Source: Tritrichomonas foetus
Taxonomy: Eukaryota; Parabasalia; Tritrichomonadida; Tritrichomonadidae
Assembly (NCBI GenBank): GCA_001839685.1
Contig: MLAK01000685.1
Location: 1-64,000 of the forward strand
Direction: 5' to 3'
DNA length: 64,000 bases
Made by a program: the position numbers and the translations under genes. The notes beneath the pieces are model-generated. The model was not told the DNA's origin, did no database searches, and saw only the letters and a list, made by a program, of their open reading frames with translations. Each line of letters opens with the position of its first letter. Positions within the stretch are counted from its first letter, which is position 1. Of this stretch, positions 53,701-62,575 are shown piece after piece.

Positions 53701-53774
53701 AGAAAGAAGAACTACATCGTCCAATGAAGAAGATGTTGGATATACCAACAATTGGATATATATCAAATGTATAA
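50727..53774 (+). CDS. second Vps8-like WD40/solenoid/RING protein
   Basis: A 1015-residue protein with the same plan as its upstream neighbour: a propeller-like N-terminus (about 1-280), an alpha-solenoid, and a C-terminal RING-type finger (CANCGKLLGQSDAVAYHCGHVFHAQC...WCKICE, about 920-960). The solenoid segment LARYNPSGVYSALKAF parallels LCRYYPGEVHKFL of the first. The pair looks like an old tandem duplication, since sequence agreement is low. The frame is open upstream via a TTG; the first ATG is at 50727. A 27-base uORF ends 13 bases before it. It is a probable endosome/lysosome tethering subunit; Vps41 or Vps18 are alternatives. The stop is in a TAAA context. Confidence 0.55.
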   Translation: MTEEESNFILITKINEFPMNEIVPMSVAYSYPFIAIVTAPTEILLFNLETRITSKLERKTIYTESVVLCSVISDDKSFIATGHNDSYGGEVVLWSLSSLTEVFSFRLNEGVSQVQFGLTSDSILHSDSMGVLTLSTITTKFFKKVVTHQVFRDFGSPLVTMAVHKRHLFTSSSNLTQCFTLDFFKDNEVWRESEPSNCFAFLDTPNENYVARGVGHDVIVTTLNGKNPHTYEFSRTPNVISFIDLNTILVLFAGNCEMIRENIRFHRKVPPGIALALSDRIFIAGQDLLQLSLASVEQRVDHYITENEWGKAFEQISSAKEIPNIYDFFNKFINSNSFDPEILFKNVDRLQKTDFIIDCKFTEKNELILNAFAESDYIKWNLTEKFIEKLISEVKDDDKLSGFLMKIEINRRWLPNIYQLLLKRNMLSTVSQLALVYSCDYFVNLLIAHYQENFCEIHRLLDILLMSEKLSPQSAISYLESVDLTYFVAFNKENAIKILSFAFDYLINHRLSCQILVNKVIPAIDKDDEDAWKKLVTLVTTKSVLIQEDLIPYIENYVYASNCDKTTRGDLLVYLLASSQITDTQRALDLVRNSGLQSCELAIIISIHDVDEYFSYIVDNKKSSFRSDLYKVVKDTSELKKIYIEKAHLLMSVNPDEFCEEVVKLENVQMIHEIYDILSKNKVLTWHFMKRVFCRPEFTESATSEEVLTYITFLARYNPSGVYSALKAFHNIPLDQMLEICKKHGIVDATLYLCGLSYDFDGALKFGTAALETSLMENQSSLIVSQICNYLTSTYQEDKITVWLKFLATFQIPIYVYYCDPEKASPEKLEPILELLGVFLDSMIRDLDSATIVATKFIDMFSFLPFQVARSIITRFFKSIREKNQFSGTLVQIEKFEAVNIQMNRLQDLAQGKEYDGIRCANCGKLLGQSDAVAYHCGHVFHAQCSTSGWCKICEVSIERSEKPTEATPDVSKQLVTLDQFSDEIPELEIFKKEELHRPMKKMLDIPTIGYISNV

Positions 53775-53816
53775 ATAAATATGATTGTTTTTTCGGTATT
53801 TTTATGAATATCATTG

Positions 53817-53860
<44 letters not shown>

Positions 53861-54159
53861 CATTGAATTAATTTTTCCGTATTTTCTAAGTGATAATCTA
53901 TACATGATTACACTATGATACTTGCATATAGTGCGCTACATATTAAATTGAAACATTTAACAAGAATTATTGAAAGAAAATATCACACAGAAATCAGAAG
54001 TATATGCAAGCAATTGTATCCAAAAACAATAAAATACCAAAAAATTATGTATTTAAAATAATTTTTTATTAGCCATGAAGACCAAAATTTCCCCGACTTT
54101 GAGGAGGAAAAAATGTTAAACGGTCTTAACGTTCTCCTCAGAAACAACATCCTATCTTC
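53775..54159. other. AT-rich intergenic region with a T43 tract
   Basis: Contains a 43-base homopolymer (53818-53860); otherwise unremarkable. Confidence 0.5.
53818..53860. repeat. T43 homopolymer
   Basis: Forty-three consecutive T just downstream of the second Vps8-like gene. The true length is doubtful in any assembly. Confidence 0.9.
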
Positions 54160-57100
54160 ATGGTTGACAATCTCGTCGACGAAGCCGTGTCAATCATGGA
54201 GATGCTGCATGTTTTCTCCTACGATGATGACATTATCGATTCAGTAATGCGAAATCAAGCCTACGAACCGGACGATACGTTTTTAGAATATATGGGCGAA
54301 ACTGTAAATAGTTTGAAAGATATTGAACGACTAATCGAAATTTTATGTATTCTGCGAGAAAAAAATAGTCAAGAAGCATTATGGGATAGAATATCATCAC
54401 AAGGAAAATCGCCTGCCGCTTTTCAAGCACTTTGTTTTGGCTTAATGGAAAATAGTGGTAAACCAAAACAAGTTGGTGTCATTTTATATGTGACATTGCT
54501 TGGATTGAATGCATTGAATTTATTATGGAATCCAATCATTTTCAATAATATTCTTTCAATTATGATTGCTGCATCTCAAGCAATTGAAACACCGAAAGTT
54601 ATTGGTGAAGAAGAGAAGTATTGTATTCATTTAACAGCAAAAGCTTTAAAAATGTTATCTTTTTCTTTAAATCGATCATTTTTAAATTTAGCTGGATCTG
54701 ATGTAGTTATTGCTCTGATTGAAATATCCATGAAAATGTTAACAATTTATCAAAAAGAACTAGAAAAATATTCACAAAAACTTGCGCCTGCAGCCCTTCA
54801 ATTTTTAAATGCTGCATCTGAAACTAATTTACTTTATATTTTACCTTTTTTAGTTTTGGGATTAGTTTTGGATTTTTTACCAGCTGGCAAAACAGTCACA
54901 AATAAAATATCACAAATTAGAGATACTCTCTTACAGTTTTCAAAGGATCATCTCTCAAATAAAACAGACTTATTAATTTTGTTAATCAAACATGTTTTTA
55001 CCAGATCACCAGAAAGAGCAGCTGTTAGAGAAAATTCTGCTATCGTTGTTCATTCTCTTATAAAGTATTTAGATGATCCTCAACAAATGATCAACTTTTT
55101 GCTACAAACTGCGAAAGCACAAAAAGCGAGTTATCGCTCTCTTTCTTTAGATTTATTTAGACTTTTTATTAATGATGAAGATGGTTTTTTAACAGATGAA
55201 ATAGAAATAGAAATGGTAGATCGTATGAAATGCGGAATTAACGATACTGTTCCATCAGTTCGTGCGTCTGCAATTAACGCAATAACATCTCTCATTCCCA
55301 AAGCTGATGATCGTGTATTAGCAGCTATTGGGTTGAATGATGATCGTTTAATTGCATCTATCGATAAACGTATACGTGATGAAAAACTTGTTGTTCGAAA
55401 AGCAACTTTACGTTTAATTCAAGCCATGATTTTTCGTTCAGAAACTCCAGACTTCTTTTTGTTTACTTTAATTGCTGCACGTGTTAGAGATCGATCTGTA
55501 ACCATGAGACAAGAAGCAGCAACAATTTTAACTAAATGTTTACCAACTTTTAATTTTCCAAAAAGGCTCATTACAATTTGGTTTGATTCAATTTTACCTT
55601 TGGCACTTGATACTGATACTAGAACGCAAGATTTTGCATTAAAATTAATAGATTCCCAATTTCTACAACCAATGTGTACAGAAGTTGGTGTAGAAATGGC
55701 GAAATGTTTAAGTGATGAATATCGAGATATTTTATTACGAGTTTTTATGGTTTATCGACAAAAATCGATAAATTTATCACCTTTTTGTAGAACTTTACAA
55801 AAAAAATTATCTGAAACATGTGATTCTATGCTTTGGAAAATTGCTGATATTTTATTAAGTGTTGTTCCTGAACATTTCCATAAGAAATATATCGAGTTTT
55901 GGTGTTCAAGAGATTTGTTTCCCATCGAATATTTACTAATTGTTGGAAAATTACATTTAGCAAATAAAGATATAATTACCGACTGTTTGGAGTACTTGAA
56001 ATCTATACCTGCATTAGCCCATCAAGAGTCAACTAATAAAAACTATAGTTTTAAAACAATTAATGCTTATGTGCAAATAATTGTGAACCAAACTTGTCAA
56101 GATAAAAATGAAATTACTGCAAGTATTGAACAAATTGTTGATAGTGCTACTAAACTAATAAATTCTACAGTTTCTGATTCAGCATTAACACAACAAAAAT
56201 TGCTTAATCTTGTTCCTTCAATTTATTTAGTTGGTGAATTAATTGCACTTTTAAAGAATGCTAATGATTTTAATTTTACTGGTTTACAAATTTTAATTGG
56301 TGCCAAATTGCCAAACAAATTAGATATACCATCCCGAGTTAGAGCTATTTCTTGTGTATCAATTGGAAAATTGTGTTTAGGAAGAAGAGATATTACGAAT
56401 TCATTTGTTGCAGCATTCGCTCATATTCTACACAATTCTATTGATCCTGTTATAAAATGTAATTGTTTAATTGTTTTATGTGACTTGTGTGTCAAATACA
56501 CGGCTACTGTCGATTCATATGTTATGGATATGTCTGGTTGTTTTGCAGATCCATCACCTGTGGTTCGACGACAAGCATTGTTAATTATGACACGTTTAAT
56601 TGCTGAAGATTATGTGAAAATGAAACCTTTATTGTTTTTTAGATATGTTTTTTCATTAGTTGATCCGGATGTATATGTTTCTCAATTTGCACAAAGTTGT
56701 TTATTTGATGTTCTAAATGAGAAAGATAATAAACTTCTTGCACAACATTTTATTGATGCACTTTTTTATTTCAATGATCATATAGATATTTTGTCATTGA
56801 ATGAAGATAGTGAATCACACTCTGTTTTTCGAATTTCTAGTAAAGCACGACGCGTTAAAGCTTATCGATTAATGATTGAGAGAATGGGCAATGGTACACT
56901 TTTTGAATTATTACAAGCATCGTGTGTAAAATCATTACAATCATTCCTTGACGGAACAATGGATATTGAAGACGGTGAATCACTTCTTAGTGATACATTT
57001 GATGTTATGATGATGATAGAAGATGTTATGGAAGCAGTAAATATTACTGAAGCTAATGTAGATGATCCTAAAGGTGAACATATTGTTGAACAAAGCAGAA

Positions 57101-57546
57101 TATATATGTCAATGATTCATGATCACCTTATTAAACGAGTTTTACCTATTTTGAATCAAATGCATCGATATTTAAGAGATGCTAAATCACCTCTTCAATC
57201 AGAACTGCGAAGATTCTTTAGAAAACTCTGTCAAAAGCATCCAAATCTCCTTGATGAACTTCAGAAACAAGAACCAATTCTTGCTGCTGAACTTGAACAT
57301 GATATAGCAATGACGCAAACACCTGATCTTGATTTCTCACAGCCCTCCTCACCAATTCATAAAACACCATTCAGATCGCCTTTGTTATCGAAAATTGCCA
57401 AAACACCAACAAATACCATGGTTGCACCATCAGGTTCACAATCGCCGCTATCTATTTTATCACAGACTGATTTATCTCAAGCGGATAATGAAGATGGTCA
57501 TTCACAAAAGCGGCCACCTATTCCATTTAGACTTGATGATGAATAA
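54160..57546 (+). CDS. NCAPD3: condensin-II subunit CAP-D3
   Basis: CAP-D3 is the HEAT-repeat subunit that distinguishes condensin II from condensin I and helps compact chromosomes. The 1128-residue protein is HEAT-like throughout. A C-terminal block matches the family: CNCLIVLCDLCVKYTATVD, SYVMDMSGCFADPSPVVRRQ, ALLIMTRLIAEDYVKMKPLLFFRYVFSLVDPD, AQHFIDALFYFND, and near the end LQSELRRFFRKLCQKHPNLLDELQ and LAAELEHDI. The tail is Ser/Pro-rich with several S/T-P sites, likely targets of mitotic kinases. Length is shorter than the animal protein. It would function in the nucleus, and its presence implies condensin II in this organism. The stop is in a TAAA context. Confidence 0.8.
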   Translation: MVDNLVDEAVSIMEMLHVFSYDDDIIDSVMRNQAYEPDDTFLEYMGETVNSLKDIERLIEILCILREKNSQEALWDRISSQGKSPAAFQALCFGLMENSGKPKQVGVILYVTLLGLNALNLLWNPIIFNNILSIMIAASQAIETPKVIGEEEKYCIHLTAKALKMLSFSLNRSFLNLAGSDVVIALIEISMKMLTIYQKELEKYSQKLAPAALQFLNAASETNLLYILPFLVLGLVLDFLPAGKTVTNKISQIRDTLLQFSKDHLSNKTDLLILLIKHVFTRSPERAAVRENSAIVVHSLIKYLDDPQQMINFLLQTAKAQKASYRSLSLDLFRLFINDEDGFLTDEIEIEMVDRMKCGINDTVPSVRASAINAITSLIPKADDRVLAAIGLNDDRLIASIDKRIRDEKLVVRKATLRLIQAMIFRSETPDFFLFTLIAARVRDRSVTMRQEAATILTKCLPTFNFPKRLITIWFDSILPLALDTDTRTQDFALKLIDSQFLQPMCTEVGVEMAKCLSDEYRDILLRVFMVYRQKSINLSPFCRTLQKKLSETCDSMLWKIADILLSVVPEHFHKKYIEFWCSRDLFPIEYLLIVGKLHLANKDIITDCLEYLKSIPALAHQESTNKNYSFKTINAYVQIIVNQTCQDKNEITASIEQIVDSATKLINSTVSDSALTQQKLLNLVPSIYLVGELIALLKNANDFNFTGLQILIGAKLPNKLDIPSRVRAISCVSIGKLCLGRRDITNSFVAAFAHILHNSIDPVIKCNCLIVLCDLCVKYTATVDSYVMDMSGCFADPSPVVRRQALLIMTRLIAEDYVKMKPLLFFRYVFSLVDPDVYVSQFAQSCLFDVLNEKDNKLLAQHFIDALFYFNDHIDILSLNEDSESHSVFRISSKARRVKAYRLMIERMGNGTLFELLQASCVKSLQSFLDGTMDIEDGESLLSDTFDVMMMIEDVMEAVNITEANVDDPKGEHIVEQSRIYMSMIHDHLIKRVLPILNQMHRYLRDAKSPLQSELRRFFRKLCQKHPNLLDELQKQEPILAAELEHDIAMTQTPDLDFSQPSSPIHKTPFRSPLLSKIAKTPTNTMVAPSGSQSPLSILSQTDLSQADNEDGHSQKRPPIPFRLDDE

Positions 57547-57870
57547 AATATATTTATTGGAGTAATTCTTTTCTATTTTATTTGAATAAATATAGATAAG
57601 TCTGATCGACCATGAATTATTTTATCCACTATAATATCTACTTTATTTTAAATCATACGAAAAAACATTTAAGTCATATTTATCTTAATAAATGAACGGC
57701 GTATCTAATTAACAACATAAACAAGTACTTCCAGAGACTTGGTTGTGCAACCAAATATGAATAGAAAAATCATTTTTCGAGAAAAGGTGAAATTTTATTG
57801 TCACTTTTGGATCGGTTTCAAAAAGTTGCTCAAATTTCGAAAAATTAAACTTTGGTCAGTTGTTTAACAC
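57547..57870. other. intergenic region with a short palindrome
   Basis: TTGGTTGTGCAACCAA (57739-57754) has 7-bp inverted arms, upstream of the YIF1 gene. Nothing else is seen. Confidence 0.5.
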
Positions 57871-58716
57871 ATGCTAAGTTCTGATGGATATCCTGATCAA
57901 TCGCAATCTGGTTCAATGCCAGATATGGGACAATCTTCCGCCATTCTCGATCCAACGCTTTACATTCAAACAGCCAATGCTGCAGCCAGCGTTTTACTCA
58001 AAGGCACAGATATTAACACCAAGATGGACGAAATCAAAACCAGGTTTACAGAATCCGAATCAACAGTTCGCCGCTATTTTACAGTCGATTATAAATCGGT
58101 CATAACGAAAATCACTAATCTTGCATGTCCATTCAATGTGAAAAATTGGAGTCGCTCAGTTGAAGATGGAAAGCCCGCCTATCCAATCTACAACCCAAAT
58201 CTTCCAGAATTTTATACACCATTGGTATTCCTTTTCAGCTTCCTTCTATTGTCATCAGTTTATCGTGGAGTTAATGAAGAATTTTCTTTTGAGTATATTT
58301 CTTACCTGTTTATCAAAACGTGTGGGTATCTTGCCTTTTTAGTATTACTTTCAAAACTTATTTTCTTCATTGTAAACATTCCAAACTCATATTCACTCCT
58401 TCAGCTTGTTGCTGATCTCAGTGTTTTCACTTTCTACACAGCCGTCGTTAATGTATTTGTATGCACGTTTTCATCACTTCGTTGGATTGCTATCATCTAT
58501 TGTATAGTAGCATCATTTTTCTGGAGCATTCGAACATTGAATCCAAAATCAGGAATCCAAAGTGTTCACCCAAGTCCAGCCCATACTTACAGCATCGTCA
58601 TTGTTGCTGCTCTCCAAGCCTTCGCACCAATCATATTATCAGAAAAGGTGATTGTGAAGAAGGCTGTGGCGGCAGCAGCTGCAGCCGCAACTGGAACAGA
58701 ACCAATTGAAGAATGA
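57871..58716 (+). CDS. YIF1: YIF1 family ER-Golgi membrane protein
   Basis: YIF1 pairs with YIP1/YIPF proteins and Rab GTPases in ER-to-Golgi vesicle transport. The 281-residue protein shows the family's motifs: a hydrophilic N-terminus, then RRYFTVDYKSVITKITNLACPF, KNWSR, PEFYTPLVFLFSFLLLSSVYRG and a run of about five membrane segments (roughly 116-270), with IRTLNPK in the expected place. Its length is near the usual family size. The C-terminal tail has an Ala run (AVAAAAAAAT). It probably acts with the Sec22-like SNARE in this window. Confidence 0.85.
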   Translation: MLSSDGYPDQSQSGSMPDMGQSSAILDPTLYIQTANAAASVLLKGTDINTKMDEIKTRFTESESTVRRYFTVDYKSVITKITNLACPFNVKNWSRSVEDGKPAYPIYNPNLPEFYTPLVFLFSFLLLSSVYRGVNEEFSFEYISYLFIKTCGYLAFLVLLSKLIFFIVNIPNSYSLLQLVADLSVFTFYTAVVNVFVCTFSSLRWIAIIYCIVASFFWSIRTLNPKSGIQSVHPSPAHTYSIVIVAALQAFAPIILSEKVIVKKAVAAAAAAATGTEPIEE

Positions 58717-58784
58717 AATTCTTTTTGGTGATTGAAATGAATGCTATCTAATTAAATCGTTTTTATTTTCCATTAATTGGATGC

Positions 58785-59317
58785 TTTTGTTTTCTTTCTT
58801 GATTACTTATTTTACTTTCTTGATTGCTTATTTTTCTTTCTTGATTATTTCTTTTTCTTTCTTGANNNNNNNNNNNNNNNNNNNNNNNNNNNNNNNNNNN
58901 NNNNNNNNNNNNNNNNNNNNNNNNNNNNNNNNNNNNNNNNNNNNNNNNNNNNNNNNNNNNNNNNNNNNNNNNNNNNNNNNNNNNNNNNNNNNNNNNNNNN
59001 NNNNNNNNNNNNNNNNNNNNNNNNNNNNNNNNNNNNNNNNNNNNNNNNNNNNNNNNNNNNNNNNNNNNNNNNNNNNNNNNNNNNNNNNNNNNNNNNNNNN
59101 NNNNNNNNNNNNNNNNNNNNNNNNNNNNNNNNNNNNNNNNNNNNNNNNNNNNNNNNNNNNNNNNNNNNNNNNNNNNNNNNNNNNNNNNNNNNNNNNNNNN
59201 NNNNNNNNNNNNNNNNNNNNNNNNNNNNNNNNNNNNNNNNNNNNNNNNNNNNNNNNNNNNNNNNNNNGATTACTTATTTTTCTTTCTCGATTACTTATTT
59301 TTCTTTCTCGATTATTT
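58785..59317. repeat. 21-bp tandem repeat around an assembly gap
   Basis: Copies of GATTACTTATTTTTCTTTCT-like units begin at 58801, 58822 and 58843, and again at 59268, 59289 and 59310. Between them are 402 N (58866-59267). The unit length is a multiple of three, so frames on both strands stay open across it, but no gene is supported. Confidence 0.85.
58866..59267. other. assembly gap (402 N)
   Basis: A run of N within the tandem repeat. The true repeat copy number cannot be read. Confidence 0.98.
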
Positions 59318-60206
59318 GAGGAATCGATATAGAAGTTGATTGCAAAAAGATTAACATTCATTCGACAAGTATTTTTCATTGTTGTTGATAATTACTAATT
59401 TGAATCGATTACTTTCGGTTTCATTGATTCTATTCAGATCACTTGGTTCAAAATGATTTTAATTCTGAGCTTTTCCATATGAACAAATGAAAGAGTATGT
59501 AACAAGTAATCTTAACATATTATTAACACTATTTTTTGGCAATTAAATATTCCTTTCTAACCTAACATTATATCAAAATAATAATTATTTATCGTTTGCA
59601 TGATGTATCAGCTTATTTTCAGCAAATAAATATTTTTTCCGATCTCAAAAAAAAGTGATAAAAAAGCACCTTAGCCATTGGCTATTGCAACAGCCAAAAT
59701 TTACTCAAAATACAAAAATCAATGATATGTGATTACATTTCTTCATGCGGTAATTCCCTAACCTGGTTATTTTCAAGGAGAGTTAGGTCAATTATAGGCC
59801 AATATTGATTCACACCTTCTTTTTTTTGAATTCCTAAATGGCTACAATTTCAAATTGATCAATGTGGGAGTTAACTCTAAATTTCCTGTGATATTATGCT
59901 AATGAATCGATAATGATCATAAACCTAATAACATAATGGCTCGATATCGAACTTTTTCTATGACAATAGTATAAATAAAAAATAAAAAGTTGAAAAAGGA
60001 AATAAATTGGGTGTCATAATAATATTCAATAGAATAACTCACTGTCCACTTTAATTTCAGTGTAAATAGCATTTTCAGATTTTTACATTGAGACAAATAA
60101 ATAAAGATTTTCAAAAGACATTGATAATAATATCTTTTCCTTTCAATTTTTCAATGAAATTTCCTAAAATTGAGAAATTAAAATGGAAAAAAGTGACACT
60201 TACTTT

Positions 60207-60212
60207 TCATAA
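60207..60212 (+). promoter_or_regulatory. initiator-like element TCATAA
   Basis: TCATAA with the presumed +1 A at 60209, 7 bases before the ATG of the Spg1-like gene. Confidence 0.4.
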
Positions 60213-60215
60213 AAT

Positions 60216-60797
60216 ATGACCAACGAAGGCACAGTGACAGTAAAAATCGCCCTCATTGGCAGTACAATGGTCGGAAAGACCTCCCTCATGGTTAAATACT
60301 GTAAGGGGTCCTTCACAGAAGACTATATCGCCACTCTTGGTGTCCAATTTCTCGAGCGCACAATTACAGTCAAGAATACGCCAGTTAACATTGTTATTTG
60401 GGATATTGGTGGTCAAAAGAATTTTATGGACATGCTCCACATTTGTTGTGAAGGTGCGCACGCCATGATTTTCATGTTCGATTTATCAAATATCAAATCT
60501 TTGACAGCCCTCCGTGATTGGTACAAGGCCGCCTATTCGAGCAACAATACGGCACGTGCTTTCCTCGTCGGAAACAAATTCGACCTTTACTTCGAAATGC
60601 CAGAACAGGAACGAATCGTGATCACAAACAAGGCCAAAAAGTTCGCAAAGGCCATTGGAGCTCCCCTAGTTTATTGTTCAAATACCAAATCTATTAACGT
60701 GAAGAAATTGTTCCAGATTGTTGTCGGATCTGTCTTCGGATTGACCCCAAAGATCGAGCAGGTAGATGACCCAAGCAAGCCTGTCATCATTTTCTAA
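60216..60797 (+). CDS. Spg1/Tem1-type small GTPase
   Basis: Spg1 (fission yeast) and Tem1 (budding yeast) GTPases switch on the septation and mitotic-exit pathways. The 193-residue protein has GSTMVGKT (15-22, P-loop), the diagnostic switch region FTEDYIATLGVQFLERTI (33-50), DIGGQ (63-67, where Rabs have DTAGQ), FMFDL, NKFD (120-123) and CSNTKSINVKKLF (154-166). These match Spg1 over Rab or Ras. There is no C-terminal Cys, so no prenylation, as is usual in the family. It probably localises to basal bodies or spindle poles. TCATAA at 60207 is a likely initiator. Confidence 0.9.
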   Translation: MTNEGTVTVKIALIGSTMVGKTSLMVKYCKGSFTEDYIATLGVQFLERTITVKNTPVNIVIWDIGGQKNFMDMLHICCEGAHAMIFMFDLSNIKSLTALRDWYKAAYSSNNTARAFLVGNKFDLYFEMPEQERIVITNKAKKFAKAIGAPLVYCSNTKSINVKKLFQIVVGSVFGLTPKIEQVDDPSKPVIIF

Positions 60798-61787
60798 ACT
60801 TTTCTAATACTTTTTTTTCAAGGACTTTTGCTGAACAAGGAATAAATCAGGTGTTATCACAATTTTCTCTTTTTTTCTGTTTTTAATTGGCCAATTACTC
60901 TTTGGTTTTATTTTGATTGATATCATAAAGCATTTAAATTTTTGAGTAATTGGAATCTTACTTCTTTTCCATTATTTTTTGAAAACAAATAAGTGAGCTA
61001 ATCGCATGATTTCTAGCCTATTTAGATTGTTATTTGCAATGGACATGTTTAAAATATAAGGAAATATGATGATTAAGAATATGAATCTGAAGAATAACAA
61101 GACGAATAAACGAATAAATAAAAAGATTGACTGATAATAGGTCTTTTTAACATCTTATGTTCAAAGTAATTCGCAAGAAACTGAAAACATTCTTGTATAT
61201 CGTGATTTATTCCTAATAAATAGTGATTAAGAACAATGGATGAGAGAGAATATAGATTTATTTCTTTTCATTTCTTCAATTTGATGAAAATTCTTATCTG
61301 AATAATTCATATTTCCATTTCCTCTTTTTTTTCTCTTGTTTTCATTTCTGATAGATATATGTATAGAAAAATGGTCACAAAAAAGTATGCTCAATGAAAC
61401 AAAAGTTTATATTGCTGTTTTTCGAACATCTTTAGATTCATCCAATGCACTAATTGTCTTGTTTAGTAATTGGATTAGTAATTAGATGCACCTAATGTAC
61501 TAATTGTATTGTTTTACTATCTCAGTCTTAAAGGAGTTTAAATTCTGAGGCTTAATTTCCATCATGCCATGATTAAACCATATCATATAGACTTTATCAA
61601 GTCTCCAAAAAGCTAGAAAGTAAACACAATTCGTGCACTTACGAATTGGGTGCTCAATGTATGATATATAACCTATATAAATATGAAATCATTGATAAAA
61701 ATTTGTTACACTATTAAAATAGATTTCTAACTAATCTTTTTTTCCTAAATTTAGTAAAATCAAACAAAATAAAGCGAGCTTCGTAAT
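60798..61787. other. 1 kb gene-free region
   Basis: Includes a perfect 12-bp palindrome AATTGGCCAATT (60885-60896) and an imperfect 21-base direct repeat (61444-61464 and 61494-61514). No coding or RNA gene recognised. Confidence 0.5.
61444..61514. repeat. imperfect 21-base direct repeat
   Basis: AATGCACTAATTGTCTTGTTT and AATGTACTAATTGTATTGTTT share 19 of 21 bases, 50 bases apart. Function unknown. Confidence 0.6.
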
Positions 61788-62423
61788 TCAGAGTGGGAAA
61801 TAGAAATTATTCGATTCATACAGATATGAATTATTCGCCATAGATTCAATCACATTTCGAGCGGCATATTCATCGTTATCACATTCTCTTTTTATCTCTT
61901 CAAATGATACGCCTGTGTCTGGATCTGCGCTTTCAAGAAGAGCAACAATTTTTTTGGTGTAGTTATCGTTCTGGTTTGGTATGGAAGCTTCTGATGACAA
62001 GAATGTAACTTGCTGTGACAGTTTTCTGTATTGCAGATAGTCTCTGTGAATTGCAGCCTGTTCAAGAAGATGACGAATTTCTTCCATTGGCTCATTTCGT
62101 AAACAGCAGCATAGTGCTGTAATTGACCTTTCAAGCTTACCTTTCAATTCTCCAAAAACCTCGACATAATCTGAAATTTTTGGAATTTCGATATTTGATT
62201 CATCTGGAACGATAATCACTATAACACCTGTTCCGTCATCGATTGCAAATGAGCATTCGTTTTTTTGAGTCACCATTCCACTCAGCCTCACATTTTTGAA
62301 AATTGTTGGACGAGATCGATTTTCTGAAAAAAGCGTGCAGAAGAAAGTTTCGCCGTCATCTGATACTTCGCAATTAAATACATCACGTATACTGATTTTA
62401 ATGTAAGCATTAGTCGTAGACAT
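61788..62423 (-). CDS. replication protein A 32-kDa subunit (RPA2-like)
   Basis: RPA2 is the middle subunit of the eukaryotic single-stranded-DNA-binding complex, used in replication and repair. The 211-residue protein has an OB fold (about 38-112) with FKNVRLSGMVTQKNE and FAIDDGTGVIVIIV, the family's V.lVG.V.......y.iDDgTG.i.v pattern. A C-terminal winged helix (about 150-211) follows. The N-terminal Ser-rich phosphorylation region of animal RPA2 is missing or very short. A Stn1-like protein has the same OB plus winged-helix layout and is the main alternative. Nuclear function inferred. An upstream TCATT on the - strand is a possible initiator. Confidence 0.65.
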   Translation of the reverse strand: MSTTNAYIKISIRDVFNCEVSDDGETFFCTLFSENRSRPTIFKNVRLSGMVTQKNECSFAIDDGTGVIVIIVPDESNIEIPKISDYVEVFGELKGKLERSITALCCCLRNEPMEEIRHLLEQAAIHRDYLQYRKLSQQVTFLSSEASIPNQNDNYTKKIVALLESADPDTGVSFEEIKRECDNDEYAARNVIESMANNSYLYESNNFYFPL

Positions 62424-62575
62424 GAGTGTTTCTCTAGAAGTTTGTTAATGAAATGTGATATAAAAAAGCTTCACTGGTGAATGAGATTTGATTCACATAT
62501 ATTTTCATGTCACATATCAGTTAACAATTTTCTTAACGGTTGATAAAAAAATTAAGAAGAGATTTTCTATTCTTC

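Larger units (their letters stand above)
58717..60215. other. gene-free region with a 21-bp tandem repeat and assembly gap
   Basis: Holds the 21-bp repeat with a 402-base gap of N and an imperfect TTGGCT...AGCCAA inverted repeat at 59678-59697. No gene was recognised. Confidence 0.6.

Noticed and set aside
58777..59379. Open frames across the gap on both strands
   Set aside because: They are open only because of N and a repeat unit divisible by three; no protein-like flanks.
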